Of a stretch of DNA of 64,000 bases, positions 26,170 through 37,700 are shown piece after piece. The notes under the pieces are model-generated. The model saw nothing but the letters and a program-made list of their open reading frames with translations. It had not been told where the DNA came from and searched no databases. The number at the start of each line of letters is the position of its first letter. Within the stretch, counting starts at the first letter, position 1. Both the position numbers and the translations under genes were made by a program. The stretch comes from Chaunax sp. Z400 (taxonomy: Eukaryota; Chordata; Actinopteri; Lophiiformes; Chaunacidae): NCBI GenBank assembly GCA_037577475.1, contig CM075186.1, positions 142,501-206,500 on the forward strand, given 5' to 3'.

Positions 26170-26241
26170 GTCCGCTCCTCCCGCTCCTCCCAGTACTCCC
26201 AGTACTCCTCTCCTCTCCGTATTCAGACAGTGTGAATGGGC

Positions 26242-26253
26242 TGCGCCTGCGCA
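26242..26253 (-). promoter_or_regulatory. slc7a10: NRF1-like site upstream of slc7a10
   Basis: On the minus strand tgcgcaggcgca lies 73 bases upstream of the ATG and matches the NRF-1 consensus (YGCGCAYGCGCR) at all but one position. It probably marks the core promoter; the region is also locally GC-rich. Confidence 0.45.
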
Positions 26254-26464
26254 AAAAGCTGCCGCTGTCCAGCGCAGAATGTTAAACAGCAGAACTCACC
26301 AAGATGCGTTGAGGGACGCAGGGAGGATCGTTAACATTTCAAATGCAGCAGGGGCTGTAGAGTAGTCCTCGAAATACTACTTTATGAGTACTGCATTTAA
26401 AATACTGAAGTAAGAGTACTGCATGTTTTAAAATGTGTTTTATATGTGAATTGAATGTGTTGAG

Positions 26465-26532
26465 CCTGTCAAAGACACATTTCTGTCACTGATGGGACAG
26501 ACAATAAAGATTATCTATCTATCTATCTATTA
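26465..26532 (+). mobile_element. LINE 3' tail
   Basis: The phrase gacaataaagattatctatc with a run of atct repeats is a typical L2-like LINE end. It lies upstream of slc7a10. Confidence 0.5.
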
Positions 26533-26929
26533 AAAGTATTGCAGTAAAAGTACTACATTAAAAGTACTATATAAACGTGGTTAAATGCAGGTTCAGTGAA
26601 GTAAAAGTACTTTTCTGATGTCTGGATAAATTTTTACCTGTGACGTCACCATCCAGAACAACCATCAACAGAGGTGGGACGTAATCGAGTACATTTACTG
26701 TAGAAATCTGACGGATTGTTTTTCTAGAGTAATTCCATTTTGTGTTACTTTATACTTGTACTCCAATCCCAGCGTAATATTAGACTTCTTACTCCACATA
26801 CAATGTTTCTTCCTCTTCAGTTACTTTACAGACTAAGATTTAAACAAAATCAAATCAATTTGGTGAAATTTTAAGTTTTTATTATGAAGACGTTTTTATT
26901 TCTACATCTCTTCTTAAATTCACCATTTC

Positions 26930-27190
26930 AAGGTTCTTTTATATGAAATAAAAGGGTTTTAAATCCACATTTATGGTCTCAGCTTCATGACAAGGCTCCA
27001 CCTGGTCCAGAAACAGGTCATGTGACCCAGACCTGTCCTCCTGTGGACCAATGGTTCTGGTTCTTTATGGTTTATAGTCTGAGGCTGAAGGAATATTAGA
27101 ATAAAACAGGAGATAAATGTAGAATAAATGTGCAAAATGATATTTAGTAATATTTGTAGAAGTTTTGTCTGTCTCTACTGTCATTAGATA
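26930..27190 (+). repeat. Dispersed repeat family B, copy 1
   Basis: The words caaggctccacctg, tcctcctgtggaccaatgg and aggagataaatgtagaataa also occur at 29300-29480 (same orientation) and, reverse complemented, at 30310-30480. This copy lies between pdcd2l and slc7a10. Confidence 0.7.
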
Positions 27191-27589
27191 AACTGGACTG
27201 ACGTGATGATGTCATACTACAGATGAAGCATTGTAGGATGTGAAAATGAAAAATGAGCAGAACAAATAGAAACAAAATGTTTAAAGTCAGTGAGCCGACA
27301 GTTCAGGAACTGGTTTGAGATCACTGACGGATACCAGGTCCAGATCCCAGAGACCCAGGAATACCGCATCCAGAATCCAGACAGGGATGGATGTTTGAAA
27401 CAGTTTGGGATGAGAGGTGACAAAAGTGCTAAAAACATCTGTGAGAAGAACAAACAGAGTCAGCTCAGTGACATCATCATGTAAACGAACAAACAGGAAG
27501 TTTACTGCTGCTGATGGGGCCAGGAGGAGGTCATGTGACCTCCAATGTCTGTCCTCTAGATGTCTCTAGAAGTCGTCAACAGATCTAGA

Positions 27590-27750
27590 GTACATTTGTA
27601 CCAGGGTGGATTCTGGATCCTAAAGAGGTGGATCAGGTACAGATGTTGATTTTGGACCAGTGAAGAGGTGGATCAAGTACAGATGTTGATTTTGGACTAG
27701 TAAGAAGTGGATCAGGTACAGATGTTGATTCTGGATCACTTTCTCACTTC
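27590..27750. repeat. Three tandem units of about 55 bases
   Basis: The unit aggtggatcaggtacagatgttgattttggac is repeated three times with substitutions. It is intergenic with no coding potential. Confidence 0.7.
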
Positions 27751-28009
27751 TACAACATTGTCAGCAATGTCATTAAAAATAACGATAATAGACAAATCAA
27801 TCAAAAATACCAGACACAGACAATTCCAGATGTTCCATCACTATGTGGATCCCGAGCCGGATCCTGATCCATATGTGGTAGATTAGATCTCTATGTGGAG
27901 GGGGTCTGTATGTGTTGAGTCACAGTAACAGAGGGGTAGAGACATGACACTGCCACCTATAGGTAGCTGAGATAAAGCAGATTCCGAGTCATTCAATGGA
28001 TTTATGGAT

Positions 28010-28215
28010 CTGTTCAATTCAAGTCAATTTTATTTACATAGCTCCAAAGTTATCTGAAGGCACTTTGAGAAGGTCTAGACTGAAGTCTCAGTTCTACAGA
28101 GACCCAACAACCCCATGGTCAAGAACATGGAGACAGTGGAAAGAAAAAACTGACTTTAACAGGCAGAAACCTGGAGTCCAACTAGTTAACCATCTTCACC
28201 ATCATCATCCTCTGT
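28010..28215 (+). repeat. Common fish dispersed repeat
   Basis: The series ttcaattcaagtcaatttta, agacccaacaacccc, then aacaggcagaaacctggagt is a familiar fish interspersed repeat. It lies downstream of pdcd2l and could fall within its 3' UTR or beyond. A related inverted segment is at about 36790-36875. Confidence 0.5.
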
Positions 28216-28538
28216 CAGATCACAGTATGTGTCCCATTCATGACTTTCAAGATTTTCTACAGGTTTTTTACAGTTATTGAGGTAAGCAGACACAAGTGTG
28301 TCTCTGTAGGACACAGGTGTAATCTTTGTAGAAGTTCAACTGTAACAACCTCAGCAGTGATGTCACTGTGTCCTGCATCACTGCTGTGACATCACTGCTG
28401 TGACATCACACATTAAATTTTCAGCTCTGACATTAAACTGGATGAAGCCCAGTTTTGTTTGAGGACTCAGAAATGGTTCACCAGAAAAAACACCAGATCT
28501 GTTGTCCTTGTTTCCATAGGGACGGAGAGGCTGTGGCA

Positions 28539-31270
28539 TCATTTAAAGAGCTGCTGGTCCGGGTCCGACTGGATAAAGCAGAACTCGTCCACAGCTGATC
28601 CAGATCCGGCCATCCAGCAGCTGCTTGTGCAGCTGTAAACCAACACAGTCCCAAAGTCCAGCTCCGCCTTGCCGCCCGCTGTCTGCAGCAGACTGACCAG
28701 AGCTGGCATCAGCTGCAGCTCGAACGTCCTGGATCCTCCACAGATGCCACACGCCGGCACCACCTCAGTCATGTTGGGCGGCGGCTTAGAGATGAAGAGC
28801 GGCTCCCCGCCGCGGCAGTACCGCAGGATCTGTTGAGGACACAGCGAGATCTTCTTCATGAACCTGGAGAAGACGGCGTCTCCGTGTCGGACGCTCGCCT
28901 TCTCATACTTCTCCTCCCCACCGCCACCCTCCAGCTCTCTCACCGCCACCCCTTCCCTCCTCTCGTAGTCCTTCAGTAGCTGCTGAGCGTGCTGCAGATC
29001 ATCATCCTCGCCAGTCAGATCCGACTCGTCCACCACACTGATGAAGAACGGACGCAGGACGGGGACGTCCTCCTGGGTCTCTCCCAGACTGAGATCCTGC
29101 AGCCGGCTGCTGACGTCACTCTGACATGCTGCTGGACAGAAAAATAAAAACATCAGCTGGTGATGACATCACTGTAGTCATGAGCTCACGTTTGTGACAG
29201 CTGATCCAAGTTTATTTAGCTTCACCCTCTGGAGTCTTTTTAAGAATCTTCCATACAAAATAATGTCAAAGTGCTTCATTTGTCATTTTATAGAAAACCA
29301 GTTTTATGAAGACGAGGCTCCACCTGTCCCATCCTCCTGTGGACCAATGGCTGTGGTTCTTAATGGTTTAAAGTGTGAGGCTGACAGCTTCAGTGGAATA
29401 TTAGAATAAAATATTAGAATAAAATAGGAGATAAATGTAGAATAAATGTCTATAATTATATTTAGTAATATAAGTGTTGTCTGTCTCTACTGTCACCAAA
29501 TGTTAGAGATTGGAGCTCTCTGCTCAGCGTCCTATTGGTCGCTGTGAGTCATGTGATCTGTTGAGAGGAAGGATGAGGGTCTACAGATTCCAGCAACATT
29601 TAAACCACATTCATCACAAACATCTGAACAGAAGCATCACAGAAACACAGCAGCGTCTCCTCAGATGGTTGATGACAGGGAAACATCAGATGTACTGTAG
29701 TAAAAGTACAAGCTGTACTACTACAGAACTGCACTAGTGTACTATCACTAGTCTTATATTAAGGCAGTTTTAAATTAATACAACACCACACAAACAATTA
29801 ACCCTCTGAGGTTATATACAATAAATATTTGATTGATTGACAGATGTATAAACCAATCAACCATAAAATTATATGCACCACCCTAATATTGGTAGGTCCC
29901 CCTTTGGCACCAGAACAGCTTTGACCTGTCGAGTCCTGGACTCCATCAGACCTCTGAAGGTGAGCTGACAGGTGCCATGGTAACCAGATTATCCATGTTA
30001 TTCACTTCACCTGTCATTGGTGATGATGTCATGGCTGATCAGTGTATAACTGTGTCATCAGAAGAAAACAGTTAAAACACATTAGTGGAGGATCATTAAG
30101 AATAAGAAAGGTTCTAAAACAGATCCCTGTGGTACATCGTCTGTGTTTCTGTCATGGTTCTGTTCAGATGTTTCTGATAAATGTCATAAATGTGGTTTAA
30201 ATGTTGCTGGAATCTGGAATCCCTCCTCTTCCTCGTCCTTCCTCTAACCAGATCACATGACTCATGGCGACCAATAGGACGCTGAGCAGAGCTCCAGTCT
30301 CCCTCTAACATCTAGTGGCAGTAGAGACAGACAACACTTCTACTAAATATATTTATAGACATTTATTCTACATTTATCTCCTATATTATTATAATATTCC
30401 ACTGCTGCTGTTAGCCTCACACTTTAAACCATTAAGAACCACAACTATTGGTCCACAGGAGGACAGGTTTGGGTCACATGACCTGTTTCTGATTATAAAT
30501 GATTTAAAACACTTTATATCATTAAAATACAAAGTTTTATTTTCAATGTGAGAACATCAAAAAGGTGAATTTAAGAACACATGTAAAGATGGTTAATTAG
30601 TTGTAGAAAGTAATAATGTATATTTACTCAAGTATTGCACGTAGTTTTAGGTATTTGTATTAGTATTAGCGGTATTTCCATTTAATGCTACTTTAATACT
30701 TCTCACATTTGAAAATATACATTATACTTTTCTACTCCATTACAATTGCCTGATAACTGTAGTTACTTTGCGTATCCACCCCTGTGGTGAATTCCTACCT
30801 TCCGTCTCCACCTGAAGATGGCTATTCTTCACACCTCTCCATCCATCCTCCTCCTCCTCCTCCTCCTCCTCCTCCTCTACCCCCCAGTCATCAGCAGCGT
30901 CACACCAGTCAGTGGCCGACAGAGGAGCCTCCAGAGGCGGGGCAGGCCGGCTGGGTGTCACCGCCGTCTCAAGGCACTGAGAGCGGAGCACCCTCCAACC
31001 CTCCGGGCCGCCGCTGCACCCTGCTCCTGGACAGGTGAACAGATGGAGGTTTCTGTGGTAGGGGGAGGCGTCCAGGGGACAGTACACCTGCACCACATGG
31101 ACTAAAGGGGACCCGCAGCGACCACAGCGCAGAGCCTGTCGGTAGATGACCGGTAACCAGTCTGGCTGACCGCCCACCTTGTTGGTGAGAAACGAGGACT
31201 GGTGTCTTCTGGAGTCGAGCTCTCCGTCACAAACACCGATCAACGTTGATTCGTAAGCGCCTGACGCCAT
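28539..31270 (-). CDS. pdcd2l: Programmed cell death protein 2-like (PDCD2L), complete
   Basis: A conserved PDCD2-family protein; family members are linked to assembly or export of the small ribosomal subunit (RPS2 binding). Two exons, 30799-31270 and 28539-29131, join in phase to give 354 residues, close to the roughly 358 of human PDCD2L. The N-terminal part reads LIGVCDGELDS, then VGGQPDWLP and a cysteine-rich segment (CGRCGSPL, VVQVYCPLDASPYHRNLHLF). The C-terminal PDCD2_C domain has DEKYEKAS-like EEKYEKASVRHGD, then ILRYCRGGEPLFIS, ACGICGGSRTFELQLMPALV and the end EFCFIQSDPDQQLFK. I prefer the ATG at 31270 because it fits the family length and has a good Kozak context; an in-frame ATG at 31342 would add 24 residues. 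An acidic run is encoded by a CTC/GAG microsatellite. The single intron (29132-30798) carries inverted repeats. Confidence 0.95.
29260..29700 (+). repeat. Dispersed repeat family B, copy 2 (left arm of inverted repeat)
   Basis: It lies in the pdcd2l intron. Its segments tcctcctgtggaccaatggc, gctcagcgtcctattggtcg and ttccagcaacatttaaacc recur in reverse complement at 30130-30480. Confidence 0.85.
29860..29990 (+). repeat. Common fish dispersed repeat fragment
   Basis: The wording ggtaggtcccccttt then gacctgtcgagtcctggactccatcagacctctgaaggt is like a DNA-transposon-derived repeat found across fish. It sits between the two arms of the inverted repeat in the pdcd2l intron. Confidence 0.45.
30115..30560 (-). 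repeat. Dispersed repeat family B, copy 3 (right arm, inverted)
   Basis: It is the reverse complement of copy 2 (29260-29700), in the same pdcd2l intron, about 430 bases apart. The arms share about 350 bases with scattered differences. Confidence 0.85.
30850..30886. repeat. pdcd2l: CTC/GAG microsatellite in pdcd2l coding sequence
   Basis: A ctc trinucleotide run encodes the poly-glutamate tract of the central acidic linker of pdcd2l, between the cysteine-rich N-terminal part and the C-terminal domain. Length changes here would stay in frame. Confidence 0.9.
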
Positions 31271-31342
31271 CTCACACATGTCGAAAACACCTGCAGGAAG
31301 TGGATCCGTCACCAAAATACTACCGTCAGCTGGTTGTGCCAT

Positions 31343-33214
31343 AAAGTCAAAAAATACACCTGTACCGTTTTAAATCGTGTATGTTATTAAAATCAGGACA
31401 TACATGTAAATTTGAGGTAATCAGATTGATGAAAGTTCCACCAGTCGGTTAAAATGACGTCAGAGAACAGGCCGGACCACAATTTTTACGGTTAGGACAC
31501 AGCTGTGGTCCGTCACACAGATACTTCCGTCAGCTGGTTATTCTAAAAATAAACCTAAACTGTGTTCAGTTTGAAACAAGCCACATTACCACAAGTACCA
31601 CATTAATATTAATTAAAAAAAACACTATATCTATCTCTCGATATATATACAGATATATATCTATATAGTCTGATGTACTTAACGTAACGTTAACGGAATA
31701 AATTTCCTTATTGATACATTTTACACACATTTATATTTGATAAAGCTTCTCCAGGTTTTGTGGATTCTGAAAATTGAACATCTAAAAAATTAACCCCCCT
31801 AAAAGTTCATTTACATCACACGTGTTATTTGTATTTCTTTTTTCATTTTGCTATTGTTTTGTTTGTGACCTGTATATGCATATATATTTCCTTTCTTAAG
31901 GTATGCTCAGTTAGCATCTCCTGTGTTGTAAGAATGATAATGGCTGTTTATCATTTGAAGATGTTTAATATCTGTTAAACATGAACACGACAGATTTGAA
32001 CTTTATGTTTTACAGTCTTAATTTAATATAAGAGAAACACAGTTTTTATTCAATAAATTACTGGTTTTGAAAATGTTTTCTTTGAAATTGTTTTTCTTTG
32101 GATTGTCCTGACATTATGTCAACATCTTACAGTTGAGTCATTCTAATAATGTGGAAAGTAACTGTCCTTAAGCATGAGTTGACACATTTTTACTTTAATG
32201 GGGTATTTACATTACATTTACACTCTTGTACTCCACTACATTTGACAGCATTAGTTACTTTTCAGAATCAGAAGAATAAAATTTAATGAACAAATAAGGG
32301 CTTCTACTTGTACCAGGATGTTTCAACACTGCAGTATTACTGCATTTATTTATCTGAATACTCTTCCACCTCTGTGTAATTCTGAAGGCACCAAAGAGAG
32401 GCGTCACTTGAAGTGAATATTTCAGTTTAGTGAATTAATTTAGCCTCAGCTCCACTAAATAGGAGTGACATGAATTTCACAGCTCAAGGGCAGGCCATGA
32501 AGGCAGCAGAGGGAAGTTAAAGGGGTGAATTAAAAGACAATCTGTAAGTAAGTGGACCTTGGGTTCAGAATGTTCTTGTAAAATTAGTTTCTAAAGTCAG
32601 TCAGTAAAGATATATATAAACATAAAGATTTATATTGTCCATTATAATTACAAATCTAAATGTTTAAAGTCCTTCTTTCCTGACATCATGAGAAACTGTC
32701 TTCCAGCCAACAGGGTGCAGTCACACTTCACTGTGACAGCTCTTCATGTGTCCTAAAATAATCAATTTTCTGTTGAGTGATTTCTGCCTGTCAGACTCAA
32801 CAGGATGATTAATAACTATTATTATAGAAGCTTCATTCTTCAGTTACAGTAACACCAAAATATCCATTTCATTTTTCGTCCTCATTTCACAGGTAAAATC
32901 AACAAAGCATTTTTACATAGACGTGTATCCACTCCCTGTTCAGTTATCACTTCCACCATGGAGGTCATGTCCTCAAGGTGCAGATTTTCTCCTTGTTTAG
33001 ATCTCTTCCTAAATTCACCTTTTAAGATGCTTGCATACAACATACTCCATAGTACTATGTAGTATAATCTGAGGTAGATTATACCACAGCACTATAATTA
33101 TATGAAATCAGATTATATTACATCAGGTTATCAAATTGATTTCCAGTCACATTTCTTGGTCAAGTTTGTTCTGTGGGCTGATATGTAGTCTGAATTAAAC
33201 ATAATTAAACATCA
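31343..33214. other. Intergenic region between pdcd2l and immp2l
   Basis: This is AT-rich sequence with the presumed pdcd2l promoter at its left edge, a tatatatctatatag-rich patch near 31640, and no exon-like open frames. I see no gene here. Confidence 0.6.
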
Positions 33215-34060
33215 GCAGCTGTTCTCAGAGTGGTAAACATGAGACTGTTCTCAGCGCAGTAAACATGAGACATGAGACTGTTCTCAGAGCAGTAAACATG
33301 AGGCTGTTCTCAGAGCAGTAAACATGAGGCTTTTCTCAGAGCAGTAAACATGACAGTAAACGTGAGACTGTTCCCAGAGCAGTAAACATGAGACATGAAA
33401 CTGTTCCCAGAGCAGTAAACATGAGACTGTTCCCAGAGCAGTAAACATGAGACATGAAACTGTTCTCAGAGCAGTAAACATGAAGCTGTTTTCAGAGCAG
33501 TAAACATGAGACACGAGACTGTTCTCAGAGCAGTAAACATGAAGCTGTTTTCAGAGCAGTAAACATGAGACACGAGACTGTTCTCAGAGCAGTAAACATG
33601 AGACACGAGACTGTTCTCAGAGCAGTAAACGTGAGACACGAGACTGTTCTCAGAGCAGTAAACATGAGACACGAGACTGTTCTCAGAGCAGTAAACATGA
33701 CTGTTCTCAGAGCAGTAAACATGAGACATGAGACTGTTCTCAGAGCAGTAAACATGAGATATGAGACCGTTCTCAGAGCAGTAAACATGAGATATGAGAC
33801 TGTTCTCAGAGCAGTAAACATGAGACTGTTCTCAGAGCAGTAAACATGAGACATGAGACTGTTCTCAGAGAAGTAAACATGAGACATGAGACTGTTCCCA
33901 GAGCAGTAAACATGAGACATGAGACTGTTCTCAGAGAAGTAAACATGAGGCTGTTCTCAGAGCAGTAAACATGAGACATGAGACTGTTCTCAGAGCAGTA
34001 AACATGAGACATGAGACTGTTCTCAGAGCAGTAAACATGAGACTGTTCTCATGAAACTGT
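33215..34060. repeat. 26/33-bp minisatellite (gagactgttctcagagcagtaaacat)
   Basis: About 28 copies of a 26-base unit, many carrying an extra gagacat that makes them 33 bases. Open frames on both strands (for example MSHVYCSENS repeats) come only from the repeat. It lies downstream of the immp2l stop. Confidence 0.96.
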
Positions 34061-34733
34061 TCTGAGACTGTTTTTGAACTTCATCGTCTGGCCAACAAAG
34101 TATTTTCAGGACTTTTTCTAGACTTATGATCAGCTGAAGATGACATCATCATCACCAGAGAGAGAAACAGTGAAGAGAGATGTTGACCTGAGATGCTGAA
34201 GGCAGTGAAACAGGAATAATCTGATTCTCATTGAAAAGGTTTTTTTTCTGGAGATCTGCTACGGAGAAGATGACCAACCTTCAGTCACCTTCAAATCATT
34301 ACTACATGGAAAACTAAAAAATAAGATTTGTAGAAAAACAAAATAATAAAGCACAGCTACGGACAGATGGACACACTGACAACTCATTTTTATGTTGGGG
34401 GATAATAAAATGACAGATGTCCTCGAACGTCTCCTTTAATTCAACCAATGGTTCAAACTAAAAGAAATTCAGGTCACAGTGACAGAAAAAAACAGCAGCA
34501 GCAACCAGACTGGAACTGGAGGAATCTGTGCTTCAATGAGACCTGAACCAATCAATAATCATAAGTGACCAGTTTCAGGTCCAGGTCAGTACTTCAGGGT
34601 CACAGGTTCCAGTTCCAGAGTCGGGTCTGTCTTGGTTCAGGTCAGTGGCAACAACTGGCTGGTGACAAAATGAACAAAACACTCAAACATGGCAACTAAT
34701 GGACGCCTCCCTTCACTTAAGATGACGTTAGTC

Positions 34734-37700
34734 TTAAAATGTGGGTCCCTCCTCTTCCTCGGTGTCCATCGGTCCTCTGTTTGGGGGGAGACATGGTTTG
34801 ATTTGCTGCCAACGGTTTGGAGGCCAGATGATGTGAGAGGCCCGACTGTGAAGCAGCCCCACAGACACCTGGGAAAAAACAAACACACCTCAGACCAGGA
34901 CTCTGATGAGAGAGTTGGGACGGGAACAGAGAGCATCATCACCATCTTTAAAGGAACACTTCAACCAAAATCAACATTCAGTCATAAAACAGCAGCATTC
35001 TCCTAAACTACTGAGGAACATGGGGATTTAGCTGTAGCATATAAGCTAAAAGAGTTAGCACAGGAGGAGAAGACGAACTCCAAGAAGAACTTCGGATCCC
35101 TGCAAACGTGAAGGAAGGATGTCCCAAAACTCTTCATTCAATGAATGCCTCACCTTCACCCTGTAGGACCCCTATCTGTCGCCACAGATCCCCAACAAAG
35201 GACATCCCCAGGTGTCGCCCCAGGCACCCAACAAAGGAAGACCCCCAGGTGTCGCCCCAGACACCCAGCAAAGGACGTCCCCAGCTGTTGGTTTACTGAC
35301 TAGTTTACTAACTGGTTTACTGACTGGCTTACAACCTGGTCTACCGACTGGGTTTACCACCTGGTTTACTAACTTCCTCCAGAAACCTGTAAAGATCTGC
35401 TCCAACCACAGTGGGCATCATTAAACCCGGCTCAGACCGGACAGATAGACCCTCAGACAGACATACAGGTTTTGGCTTTATTTATCCGTGGATCTTCATA
35501 AAGCTCTATTCATTCAGAGTTTGATGCCTTGCTCATGGGCACTTTGGCTGAGGTCATTCTGAGAATTACTCCTTCCTTCCTTGTCCATCAATCATTCACC
35601 ATCAGTCTGTGTTAGAACGAGTTATGCTTGTTTAAAACATACTTTTGGACTTTCATATAATGAGACGTTTCCATTGAGTCCGTCACCGTGGTAACAGAGC
35701 TTAGTTTATTTACTGCTGATTATGGTTGTGTTACAATGGAGCTAACGGGATCAAACCCTGCTGCTGTCTGTGTGGATGGTTTGATTGGACTGATAGCGGG
35801 TTCATACCGGTCCGAAGCTGTTGCTGTCCAGACTGTGACCGTGATGATCCCCCTCGATCCAGAAGTGACCGTCAGGCACTCGAACGTATCGGTTCTTGTA
35901 GCCCAGAGTCCTGAAGAGAAACACGTGGTTTTTAATAAGGCTTTTCTCTGGTGATGTTAAAATGTTTAAAGATGCCAAGTAGAGAACCAACTGGATGAAA
36001 CGCTGGACATTCAAATTCATCACTAAACATCAGAAGATCTTCAGACATTTTCTGTGTGAAAAGACGAAGGCGTATTAGAGCCTCACTGGAGGTAAACATG
36101 ACAAAGAAGGGACACAGACAGGCCTCCACCATAATAACATCATGATTTAATGAGGGGCTCTGATAGGCTGACAGGTAAAGAATACAGACTCTGATTGGTT
36201 GACAAATTTAATAAAAGCATCATGTGACGACTACCAACCACAATACTTGTTTTCACATTTTCACCACAGAATAACGGATCAACAATCCAGAAGACATTGA
36301 CTGTCAGATCTATAATCTGATTTATTTTAAGACTCCAAACAGACCCAAACGGATCCAATCACCCCACAGCTAATGAAACGACATTATGGTTAACTTCTGG
36401 ACAAACGGATAAACAGAAAGTGTCTACAAGCAGCTTTCACAGATATTTATCATTATTAACGTTACGTCGTATAGGACATCATCGACCCCACAGTTAACTT
36501 CTATATGGTCCAGTATATCAGATTTGGCACTGGCAGCAGAGAACTGCTCCATCATTCTTCATAATCTCTGTGGACAGATGAAGTCCTCGTGTATCATTTC
36601 CAGCCTCAGTGACTTTTAAAAGGGAATATGTCTGTGATTGTTGTTGTGTGCTGGTCCAGGAGGTTGGCTGATCCAAGACTTCTCGAATCCATAAATCCTG
36701 ACTGAGCTGCAGCAGCTGATTTTACTGACTCATCAAAGGACATCTGTGTTTTATTGAAACTGGTTCTGTGTGGAGCCACAGAGTACACATCCTCCTTCGG
36801 TTCCTCTGCAGTGTCTCCATGTTCTTCTTATGGGGGATTGGTGGGTCTCTGTAGAACAGAGTCGGTCTGGACCTGCTCCTCTTTTGCCTTAAGATAACTT
36901 TTGCTGTGATTTTGTATAAACTGAATTGAAATTTTACCGCAGTGACACGATCTCTGCAGTGAAAAAGTCCCGTCCCAACCAACCACTGACAACATGGCTC
37001 TTCTTCTGTGGTGTCTGTCTTATAACCTCGTGTCTCCTTTGTCAGTCGCTTCCACATGTCCACATGTTGCCTAACCTCTGGCACCGTCCTGACAATCCCT
37101 TACAGATCAAGTGTTGACAGCACACATCTCTGTCAGTGACGATGGAACCCAAAGGTGTCCTCTGAGAATCACAGTACCATTGATCACCATCAGCTGCTGA
37201 TCAGCAAGATGGCGCCGCGCTAGTGGCAGCCTGTTGGAGTAGCTCTCGCTCACTGTTGAGCTTTTCTTCCTTCATAGTGTGTCTTTTTAATTCCTTTTAA
37301 TTCTATCTTAAGTGGTACTGCTTTTTGCACTATGGCCAAAGTAGTCGGGTTTGCTTTGGCCTTTCTGCTGTTTTTTGCACTGATTACGACCATGTCTGGG
37401 GACACCATGCCCTGCCATGGCCCTATTGTTTACAGTAGGGATCAGCTGTTAGCGCTCCGTAACACAGCAGTGCTGCCCCACGAGAGACCTGACGTTCCCC
37501 GAGAAGAGGAGACGGGGGACCCGTGCTGGAGCCGAGTGCCATGCCAGAAGGAGAAGATATAGACTGGTCCATCATCATGGGGAATGTGAGATCTCTCGCC
37601 ATGATGTTTACGGAAACATGGCTGACTACGCTAACTCCAGACACGGCCGCTGCGTTGGACGGCTTCAAGCTGCTGCGGGCAGACAGGACGTGGGAGAGCG

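Noticed and set aside
26051..26254. 67-residue minus-strand frame over slc7a10 exon 1
   Set aside because: It is another frame of the real first exon; the frame starting at 26169 matches Asc-1 and splices in phase.
33284..34012. Repeated MSHVYCSENS-type proteins and their plus-strand counterpart as genes
   Set aside because: They are translations of the 26/33-bp minisatellite in several frames.
37332..37562. Host gene with a signal-peptide-like start
   Set aside because: The frame lies in the 5' part of the LINE at 37190-39240 and runs straight into its endonuclease region, so it is transposon sequence.
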